Below are positions 56,124 to 62,543 of a stretch of 64,000 nucleotides of DNA, one piece after another. This stretch comes from Bacteroidota bacterium (GTDB lineage: Bacteria > Bacteroidota > Bacteroidia > Chitinophagales > Chitinophagaceae). Made by a program: the position numbers and the translations under genes. Location: contig JAKPSI010000119.1 in the NCBI GenBank assembly GCA_029555415.1, positions 1 to 64,000 of the forward strand, written 5' to 3'. The notes under the pieces were generated by a model, which saw only the letters and a program-made list of their open reading frames with translations, was not told the origin of the DNA and did not search any database. Position 1 is the first letter of the stretch; every line of letters starts with the position of its first letter.

Positions 56124-56200
56124 GGACCCTTAGCTCAGACGGTTAGAGCATCTGACTCATAATCAGAGGGTCGTAGGTTCAAATCCTACAGGGTCCACCA
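56124..56200 (+). tRNA. tRNA with CAT anticodon (Met elongator or Ile2)
   Basis: A 77-nt cloverleaf: acceptor GGACCCT / AGGGTCC, D arm GCTCAGACGGTTAGAGC, anticodon arm TCTGA-CTCATAA-TCAGA, T arm GTAGG-TTCAAAT-CCTAC, discriminator A and encoded CCA. The anticodon CAT is compatible with elongator Met or with lysidine-modified Ile2. The acceptor has C4-G69 and C5-G68, the pairs recognised by TilS in E. coli Ile2, so Ile2 deserves consideration. It is not initiator Met. Confidence 0.92.
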
Positions 56201-56308
56201 TACAGTATGGCGTCCCGGGTTTCAGTCCCGGGACATTATATTATCAGGGGGTTCTTTAACCTTTTCTTAACCGCATTGAAAATACATTTGCTCCTTAGTC
56301 AATCATTT

Positions 56309-57031
56309 ATGAAGAAGATTTTACTGTTCAGCTCCTGTGTGCTTTTGTCCCTGTCCCTGTTCGCCCAGGAAGATCCGAAACCCGTCAAAAAGAAAGAAGT
56401 CATCAGCCTTGCCAACCGCAACGGCGATCATTTCATGGTTCAGTTAGGCCTCACTTCCCTGGCAGGTAAACCGGATACGATCGTTACCGGCGGACTTTCC
56501 AAAAGCATCAACGTGTACCTGATGATGGACTATCCCTTCAAGACGAATCCTCATATGAGTATGGCCTTTGGTCCTGGTATCGCCAGCGATCAGATCGGTT
56601 TCGATAAAACGAATGTGGGTATCAAAGATCTGACCACTACCCTTCGCTTCACGGATGTATCCGATACGAACCATTTCAAAAAAACCAAGCTGGCCACTGT
56701 TTGGCTGGAAGCACCGATCGAATTCCGTTATTCCAAAGACCCGCTGGGCAAGGGTTTCAAATTCGCCGTGGGTGTGAAAGTAGGTACGCTGCTGAACGCG
56801 CACGTGAAGAATAAGGACCTCGTGAACAAAAGCAATTCCTCTATCAACTCTTATGTTGTAAAAGAATACAGCAAGAAATTCTTCAACACCAATCGCCTCT
56901 CCGTTCAGGGTCGCGTGGGTTATGGTCACTTCAGCATCTTCGCCAATTACAGTCTGACGCCGTTGCTGAAAGACGGTAAAGGACCGGTGATGCGGCCTTT
57001 CTCGGTGGGTTTGACGATGAGCGGCATTTAA
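56309..57031 (+). CDS. Outer-membrane beta-barrel protein, PorT-like
   Basis: 240 residues from the ATG at 56309, which opens a signal peptide (MKKILLFSSCVLLSLSLFAQ); the longer frame starting in the tRNA 3' flank is rejected. The mature part alternates short beta strands (MVQLGLTSLAG, SINVYLMMDYPF, SMAFGPGIASD, FKFAVGVKVGT, FSIFANYSLTPL) as in small outer-membrane barrels. Substrate or partner unknown. An intrinsic terminator follows about 80 bp downstream. Confidence 0.75.
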   Translation: MKKILLFSSCVLLSLSLFAQEDPKPVKKKEVISLANRNGDHFMVQLGLTSLAGKPDTIVTGGLSKSINVYLMMDYPFKTNPHMSMAFGPGIASDQIGFDKTNVGIKDLTTTLRFTDVSDTNHFKKTKLATVWLEAPIEFRYSKDPLGKGFKFAVGVKVGTLLNAHVKNKDLVNKSNSSINSYVVKEYSKKFFNTNRLSVQGRVGYGHFSIFANYSLTPLLKDGKGPVMRPFSVGLTMSGI

Positions 57032-57526
57032 TTTTAACCGCAGTAATACATTTCACGCAACGACGCGGCGGCGCGACGGCGCAACGAAATAAGATCAGAT
57101 AAAATGTTTTAACGAAAAGCGCGACTTGCAGTCGCGCTTTTTTATTCTATCGCTTGCAGCGATCTCATGAAATGCATTTACAATAGTTCTGCGAAGCCTC
57201 CGGGCTTCGCAGGAAAAGCCCCACCCAGCCTCCCCGAAGGGGAGGAGTACCCCAATGTTCTGAAATCATTTTCTACAACATGAACATCCTTGTGCTAAGA
57301 CCAAAAGCCTGGGCATCATCTTGAGCGCTGTTCATCGTGAAGACCCGGTTACTTTCGTCGCGTCGCCGCGCCGTTGCGTCGTTGCGTGAAAACTTCAAAA
57401 TCTCTTCGCGTAACTCTCCGTCTTTCCGGCCAAAAAAATTAACTCCTCTTTCTTTCACTAATAAATACGTCGCGCCGCCGCGTCTTTGCGCCGTTGCGTG
57501 AAAACTTCAACTAATTTTACACTCCA
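57032..57526. repeat. Intergenic region with GC-rich repeats
   Basis: 495 bp with no gene. A repeat of the form CGTCGCGCCGCCGCGTC...GTTGCGTGAAA is present three times: inverted at 57051-57088 and direct at 57355-57393 and 57468-57510. The last copy ends 17 bp before the hflX ATG, so it may overlap the hflX 5' leader. Confidence 0.7.
57114..57143 (+). terminator. Intrinsic terminator after the beta-barrel gene
   Basis: GCGCGAC-TTGCA-GTCGCGC forms a 7-bp GC-rich stem with a 5-base loop followed by TTTTTTT and preceded by AAAA, so it may also work in reverse. Confidence 0.85.
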
Positions 57527-58717
57527 ATGATCGACAAGAGCAAACAAATACAACAGGAAGAAACCGCAGTCCTCGTCGGACTCGTGAGCAAGGAGCAGAC
57601 AGAAACCCAGGTACAGGAATACATGGATGAACTGGCGTTCCTGGCCGAGACCGCGGGCGCGGTGACCGTGAAAAGATTCACACAGAAAATGCAGCACCCG
57701 GACAGCCGCACGTTTGTAGGCAAGGGCAAGCTGGAAGAGATCGCCAAATATGTGAAGGAGAAAGAGATCCGTGTCGTGATCTTCGATGATGAACTGACAG
57801 GCGCGCAGATCAACAATATTGAAAAAGAGATCGGCGCCAAAACGATCGACCGGAGTGACCTGATCCTCGACATCTTCGCACGCCGTGCCAAGACCGCACA
57901 GGCGAAAGCACAAGTGGAGCTGGCGCAGTATCAATATATCTTACCACGACTCCGCGGGATGTGGAAACACCTGGAACGTTTGGGTGGTGGTATCGGAACG
58001 AGAGGTCCCGGTGAAAGTGAAATTGAAACGGACCGTCGTATCGTGCGTGATAAAATTTCATTGCTGCGCAAACGCCTGCTGGAGATCGACAAGCAGGCCT
58101 TCACACAAAGAAAGGACCGCGGTGAATTCATACGCGTGGCATTAGTAGGTTATACGAATGTGGGCAAGAGTACCATCATGAACCTGCTGAGCAAGCGTGA
58201 TGTGTTTGCAGAGAATAAATTATTCGCGACGCTGGATACCACCACGAGTAAAGTGGTTTTTGAAACAACGCCTTTCTTATTAAGTGATACGGTAGGATTC
58301 ATCCGCAAGCTGCCGCACCATCTGGTAGAGAGTTTCAAGAGCACGCTGGATGAGGTGCGCGAAGCGGATATCTTATTACACGTAGTGGATATTTCCCATG
58401 TGAATTATGAAGAGCAGATCGGTGTGGTGAATAAGACATTACAGGAACTGAATGCATTTGAAAAGCCCACGCTGACCATCTTCAATAAAATGGACCTGTA
58501 CGAAAAGCACACTTTTGATGAGTGGCTGGAACCGGAAACGAAGCAGGACATCCTTAACGATCTGTATGAACGCTGGCAGCACGAGACTGGCAACAATGCC
58601 GTGTTCGTATCCGCGGTAGAAAAGCGGAACCTGGAGCAGCTGCGCGCTTCCATTCTGGAAAAAGTGCGGGAGATGTACCGCAAGCGTTATCCTTATAAAT
58701 CAGAATTCTTTTACTGA
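57527..58717 (+). CDS. hflX: GTPase HflX
   Basis: A 396-residue ribosome-associated GTPase. The N-terminal HflX domain includes FVGKGKLEEI and the conserved GGGIGTRGPGESEIE (about 153-167). The G domain has G1 GYTNVGKST (208-216), G3 DTVGF, and G4 as NKMD. HflX splits stalled ribosomes under heat or antibiotic stress. The stop overlaps the Rieske ATG by one base (TGATG). Confidence 0.96.
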   Translation: MIDKSKQIQQEETAVLVGLVSKEQTETQVQEYMDELAFLAETAGAVTVKRFTQKMQHPDSRTFVGKGKLEEIAKYVKEKEIRVVIFDDELTGAQINNIEKEIGAKTIDRSDLILDIFARRAKTAQAKAQVELAQYQYILPRLRGMWKHLERLGGGIGTRGPGESEIETDRRIVRDKISLLRKRLLEIDKQAFTQRKDRGEFIRVALVGYTNVGKSTIMNLLSKRDVFAENKLFATLDTTTSKVVFETTPFLLSDTVGFIRKLPHHLVESFKSTLDEVREADILLHVVDISHVNYEEQIGVVNKTLQELNAFEKPTLTIFNKMDLYEKHTFDEWLEPETKQDILNDLYERWQHETGNNAVFVSAVEKRNLEQLRASILEKVREMYRKRYPYKSEFFY

Positions 58718-59079
58718 TGTCCGGCAAAGCATACGACTGGGTGCAGATCGCGGAGAGTCCGGATGAACTGGACTTCGGCGATAACGGCATTGCGGTGGCA
58801 GAGGTCCGGGAGAAGAAGATCTGCATTGGCCGGGTGGGCGACCGTTATTTCGGCTTTGCATATAAGTGTCCGCATGCCGGGGGTATCCTGGCCGACGGCT
58901 ATATCGATGCCCTGGGGAATGTGGTTTGTCCATTGCACCGCTACAAATTCAGCATGGGGAACGGCCGGAACGTTAGCGGGGAGGGTTATTACCTGAAGAA
59001 CTGGCCCGTGGAATGCAGGCCGGACGGGCTTTGGATCGGCCTGGAGCCGGCCGGCGGCTTCTGGAATATTTTCCGCTAA
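58717..59079 (+). CDS. Rieske [2Fe-2S] protein, ferredoxin-like
   Basis: A 120-residue soluble Rieske protein. CPHAG supplies Cys51 and His53 (CxH) and CPLHRY gives Cys71 and His74 (CxxH), the standard cluster ligands. It resembles the small subunit of nitrite reductase or a dioxygenase ferredoxin. The partner enzyme is not nearby; translational coupling to hflX is positional only. Confidence 0.88.
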   Translation: MSGKAYDWVQIAESPDELDFGDNGIAVAEVREKKICIGRVGDRYFGFAYKCPHAGGILADGYIDALGNVVCPLHRYKFSMGNGRNVSGEGYYLKNWPVECRPDGLWIGLEPAGGFWNIFR

Positions 59080-59100
59080 AAATTTGGATGTGAACAGTCT

Positions 59101-59127
59101 GTTGAAAACCCAAAAATCCCTATTTTT
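59101..59127 (+). promoter_or_regulatory. Candidate promoter of tRNA-Asn
   Basis: TTG at 59101-59103 and TATTTTTG at 59120-59127 (TAnnTTTG type) lie about 100 bp upstream of the tRNA. The -7 box and following CAACCC are identical to those upstream of the CAT tRNA. Confidence 0.5.
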
Positions 59128-59223
59128 GCAACCCCTTAGCGACCAAACGGAAACTGAGGGTAGCTTCGAACTTTCAGCGGCTGCCTAGCGGCTAGCAGCT
59201 AAAAGCCAGCAGCTAACATAGAC

Positions 59224-59297
59224 TCCCCTTTAGCTCAGTTGGTTAGAGCATCTGACTGTTAATCAGAGGGTCGTTGGTTCAAGTCCAACAGGGGGAG
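59224..59297 (+). tRNA. tRNA-Asn (GTT)
   Basis: A 74-nt cloverleaf without encoded CCA: acceptor TCCCCTT / AGGGGGA, D arm GCTCAGTTGGTTAGAGC, anticodon arm TCTGA-CTGTTAA-TCAGA, T arm GTTGG-TTCAAGT-CCAAC, discriminator G. The anticodon GTT is at 59258-59260. An integrase gene follows in the same direction, so the 3' half is a likely attachment site. Confidence 0.95.
59270..59297 (+). other. Probable attachment site at the tRNA-Asn 3' end
   Basis: Integrases of the tyrosine family often target the T-arm and acceptor end of tRNA genes. The integrase begins about 160 bp from this tRNA on the same strand. The partner copy (attR) is not in the window, so the exact core is unknown. Confidence 0.5.
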
Positions 59298-59311
59298 CGA
59301 AGAACAAAATC

Positions 59312-59347
59312 AGCCTTGTAAGTCAATCACTTACGAGGCTTTTTTTT
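59312..59347 (+). terminator. Intrinsic terminator after tRNA-Asn
   Basis: AGCCTTGTAAGT and ACTTACGAGGCT pair over 12 bases (one mismatch) with loop CAATC, followed by a run of seven T. It ends the tRNA transcript. Confidence 0.85.
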
Positions 59348-59457
59348 GCCCAAAATTACCCCAAAAGGTGGCAAAAAAGGAGGCATGGTTTCAATCCTCA
59401 AATGCCCTCTCCTTCTTCTTTTCAACTGATTGTTTCCTCCCAATAATTGCAAAACCG

Positions 59458-60648
59458 ATGGCAAATATTATTAAACCGCTTTTCTGGCTGCGTAAAACAA
59501 AAGCCAATAAACTGGGGCAAGCACCTTTGATGATCCGACTGAGTTTCCAGAATAAAAGGTTGGACAGGGCTACGGGACATTATATAAAACAAGAACTCTG
59601 GAATGCTGAAAAGCAGCGTGTAAAAGGAAATAAAGACACCTCCACAGAAATCAATGGCTGGATTAACAGCGTGTTCTCAAAGATCTCTGCCATTAATACT
59701 GGAACTGCTGCCGTTGAAAATGTCCACTTACCTACCCTCATGGACAGGTTGTTCGCGAAGGCCATAGATGAGCCAACTTTACTCGGGGTTATTGAACAAC
59801 ATATTAATGATCTGAAAGAACGGGTTGGGAAGGACTTCGCATATTCAACGTATGAGAAATACAAGTTCATGGGTGATAAGGTGCGCTCGTTTATTCATGA
59901 GTCAATGAGGAAGAAGGATATCCTGCTGAAAGATGCCAGCACCAGATTTATCATGGATTTTGATCACTACTTAAGGGTACAGGACAACAACAAGCACAAC
60001 ACGGCAGTGAAATATTGCCTGAACCTAAAGCGGGTCATGAACGTTTGCGTGATGAGAGGGCTAATATCTGTAAACCCATTTCTGCCCTACAAGACCGTAT
60101 ATAAAGATACTGAGCAGATTTACCTAAGTGAGGAAGAAGTTGCCAGATTATACAATGCCAGGCTGACTAAACCGAATCATCAGTTGGTACGGGACCTTTT
60201 TATGTTCCAGTGTTACACTGGGCTTGCGTATACGGACATGATGACATTAACTAGCAGAAATATCAGCAGCGATCATCACGGGAAGCAATGGATTATTAAA
60301 GTCAGGCAGAAAACGGGCATCACAAGTACGATCCCATTATTGCCAAAGGCTTTTGAGATGATAAACAGATACTCGAAGGGTGAACGCGTATCTGGCCCCA
60401 TCTTCGTTGGATATAGTATTCAGAAGTATAACCAGTACCTGACAGAAATTGGCGACCTGGTTGGCTTGAATAAAAAGCTTAGTTCACATGTTGGGCGTCG
60501 CACGTTCGGGAACATCGCTCTCACAAAAGGAATTTCCTTGAACGTTATTTCCAAGATACTGGGTCACTCCAATACGATCATCACCCAACGGATATACGCC
60601 ATTACAACACAGGGTATCATCAGTCAGGAAGTTGAAAAATGGAAGTAA
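59458..60648 (+). CDS. Tyrosine recombinase/integrase
   Basis: 396 residues from the ATG at 59458; the earlier frame start is not supported by the domain. An arm-type DNA-binding region (residues 1-80), a SAM-like core-binding domain (about 95-190), then the catalytic domain: FQCYTGLAYTDMMTL, SSHVGRRTFG (HxxR), LGHSN and RIYA with the Tyr nucleophile. The first catalytic Arg, normally in TGLR, is Ala here (TGLAY), a feature of several Bacteroidota element integrases. It is placed beside tRNA-Asn and marks the left end of an integrated element. Confidence 0.93.
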   Translation: MANIIKPLFWLRKTKANKLGQAPLMIRLSFQNKRLDRATGHYIKQELWNAEKQRVKGNKDTSTEINGWINSVFSKISAINTGTAAVENVHLPTLMDRLFAKAIDEPTLLGVIEQHINDLKERVGKDFAYSTYEKYKFMGDKVRSFIHESMRKKDILLKDASTRFIMDFDHYLRVQDNNKHNTAVKYCLNLKRVMNVCVMRGLISVNPFLPYKTVYKDTEQIYLSEEEVARLYNARLTKPNHQLVRDLFMFQCYTGLAYTDMMTLTSRNISSDHHGKQWIIKVRQKTGITSTIPLLPKAFEMINRYSKGERVSGPIFVGYSIQKYNQYLTEIGDLVGLNKKLSSHVGRRTFGNIALTKGISLNVISKILGHSNTIITQRIYAITTQGIISQEVEKWK

Positions 60649-60651
60649 GGT

Positions 60652-61143
60652 TTACATGTACTGTAAACATGTAGGGTTGGACCTGATACCTCCATTCAGG
60701 TAGTTCCTCAGGGTGTTATAATTAATCCCAAAATAAGCAGCGGCAATTTTTGAATTTGAAAAAACCATTCCGGTGCACACGTCAATGAGTGGCCTGACAT
60801 TGTGCGTGATAAGATTCGTACGATAAGCATGTTTTATGTTTTCAGAATGGGTGACCCACTCCAGATTTTCAATGGAATTGTCCAGCTTATCTCCGTTGAT
60901 GTGGTTGACAAATCGTTTGTTATGGGGATTGGGAATGAACGCCAGAGCAATGAGCCTATGTAGATACTTGGTATGGCACTTACCATTCTTGCTTAGCCTT
61001 ATTGTCAGGTACCCATCTCTCCCTGTACGAGGAGCAATCAGTTTCCCTGCACTCCGTTTATAATGGCTGCGAACAGCTCCTGAAATGCTTATCTCATAGC
61101 TTTCAAAGCCGGTGATGGGGGTCCAATTGTTCAACTGGTGCAT
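60652..61143 (-). CDS. NUMOD4/HNH endonuclease, copy 1
   Basis: A 163-residue homing-endonuclease-like protein. NUMOD4 at the start ([21 protein letters not shown]), HNH-type core with [38 protein letters not shown] and AYRTN, and a C-terminal DNA-binding helix part ([21 protein letters not shown]). It would nick or cut a specific target and spread its own gene. It runs opposite to the integrase, leaving a 3-bp gap tail to tail. Confidence 0.9.
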   Translation of the reverse strand: MHQLNNWTPITGFESYEISISGAVRSHYKRSAGKLIAPRTGRDGYLTIRLSKNGKCHTKYLHRLIALAFIPNPHNKRFVNHINGDKLDNSIENLEWVTHSENIKHAYRTNLITHNVRPLIDVCTGMVFSNSKIAAAYFGINYNTLRNYLNGGIRSNPTCLQYM

Positions 61144-61575
61144 GTTTTTCGTTTTGGGTTTGCATAACCTGGTCTTCCCCTCCAGGTGTTTTTATCTTCA
61201 GATCAACCGAGGATAGATCCATGGTGCTGATAAATAAATTTTCTTGGAGAAGGCGGAAGGGGGAGTAGCTCATGTGCCCCTTCCGCTCAAGAATCTACAG
61301 ATCCGCGTCCCCTCGTATTCATCCCGTTAGTCCAAAGGCTACTGGTTGCGAACGAATACTACTGATAGCGCGAGGTCCCGTGTTGTGTAGCCCTTGGTTC
61401 ATTCTGGAGGCACTCGTTGACACAGGTAAGTCAGAGCGAGATTATTTCACGGTCCTATAGCCGGTCAGCCAGGGTTTTATCCGACGAAGACCGGTTTCTG
61501 TATGTCTTCACTCTTTTTCACAACTTGCACATGCATTGCAGGGAAAGAATGGTGGAAACCTTGGAGTATGTGTGG
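61144..61575. ncRNA. Unassigned region with many self-complementary stems, candidate structured RNA
   Basis: 432 bp with no credible ORF on either strand, lying between two HNH genes. Stems I can read: 61253-61262 with 61277-61286 (10 perfect pairs, GCGGAAGGGG/CCCCTTCCGC), 61315-61320 with 61354-61359 (GTATTC/GAATAC), 61332-61342 with 61387-61397 (11 pairs, one mismatch), 61413-61421 with 61430-61440, and 61461-61466 with 61489-61494. The second and third cross, so a pseudoknot is implied. The strand of the RNA is unknown. Confidence 0.5.
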
Positions 61576-62073
61576 TTAAACTGCCAATCTTAGGCATGTA
61601 GGGTTGAACCTGTTACCGTTGAGGTAATTCTTGCAGGTCGAATAAGGGAGCTTATAATCTGCGGCTGCTGCTTTGATACTTGGGTATTCAGTTCCCGAGC
61701 ATTCATCAACAACCCGTTTGCGGGCACCCCAGCAACAAAGGTTGTTTTGCGCTGCGTGGATCATGTTTTCAGAATGCGTAACCCATTCCAGATTTTCGAT
61801 CCGGTTATCGGTCTTGATCCCATTACGGTGATTCGTACACGGTTTGTTTTCCGGGTTAGGAATAAATGCGGCTGCTACAAGACGATGAACGTAGTAATAG
61901 GTGCTTACCCCTTTTTTACTGAGCTGAATTTCAAAATATCCAGCGCGCTCAATTCGTTGAGGTAGGATCTGGCCTTTTCTTCGGGGATGCAGGCTACGAA
62001 TATGCCCTTCACTGCTTACCTGATAGAGCCCTTCGTAACCAACTACAGGCTTCCATTGAGTAGTTGTTTTCAT
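61576..62073 (-). CDS. NUMOD4/HNH endonuclease, copy 2
   Basis: 165 residues from the ATG at 62073 (an upstream ATG at 62109 adds 12 non-conserved residues). Same layout as copy 1: NUMOD4 (QWKPVVGYEGLYQVSSEGHIRSL), HNH ([40 protein letters not shown]) and a C-terminal helix segment (PSIKAAAADYKLPYSTCKNYLNG). The two copies are clearly related but not recent duplicates. It is divergent from the DUF5131 gene. Confidence 0.9.
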   Translation of the reverse strand: MKTTTQWKPVVGYEGLYQVSSEGHIRSLHPRRKGQILPQRIERAGYFEIQLSKKGVSTYYYVHRLVAAAFIPNPENKPCTNHRNGIKTDNRIENLEWVTHSENMIHAAQNNLCCWGARKRVVDECSGTEYPSIKAAAADYKLPYSTCKNYLNGNRFNPTCLRLAV

Positions 62074-62109
62074 GGATTTCGGTTTGGTTATTAATGGATG
62101 CCCCTTCAT

Positions 62110-62543
62110 TATAATATACGGATTCAGGGGCCCGTTTCCAAAATCCCGCGCAAATCATTTATGTTTTTTTATAAAATTATTGGCGGCATAACGCCATGAA
62201 TTTCAAATGAAAAATGTTTACAAGAAGTCTTATTCACGATTGTGAAAAGGAAAAGTGAAAGAAAAATGCTAACGCCCGTCGTAAGTTTGCAGTTCGGCCT
62301 GAAGAAATTGAATCATGGCCACTAACGTTCGGACCGCCGAACTAAAAGCTACACCGTGTAACGGTATTATGAGGCCCCTCCTGAGCAATGAACTTAGCGG
62401 GCTACCGACTTTAAGAGTCTCTGCAAAACTTCAGCTGGCCACTTGGGATAGTTTCCAATGGCAGAGCCAGTCCTGAAGCCGCCCTTCAAGGGCGTAACTC
62501 CTTTTATTTACCGGCTATCATTTGATAGCAAAAACAATTTATT
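62110..62543 (+). ncRNA. Structured leader or non-coding RNA upstream of the DUF5131-ATPase gene
   Basis: 434 bp with no ORF. Stems: 62291-62297 with 62337-62343 (AGTTCGG/CCGAACT); a competing hairpin 62327-62332 with 62337-62342 (GTTCGG/CCGAAC); a long hairpin 62429-62439 with 62466-62478, extended inside by 62440-62446 with 62455-62460; GCCC/GGGC at 62481-62493; and GCTATCA/TGATAGC at 62514-62529, 14 bases before the ATG. The two alternative pairings for 62337-62343 look switch-like. Assignment to the plus strand is inferred from the position in front of the gene. Confidence 0.5.

Noticed and set aside
59368-59457. Extended integrase N-terminus starting at 59368
   Set aside because: The additional residues are not like the domain, while the ATG at 59458 opens the usual arm-binding sequence.
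61250-61500. Possible rRNA fragment or IscB-type HEARO/omega RNA
   Set aside because: No rRNA signature was recognised, and the adjacent HNH proteins are small NUMOD4 types with no IscB-like RuvC part, so neither label is supported.
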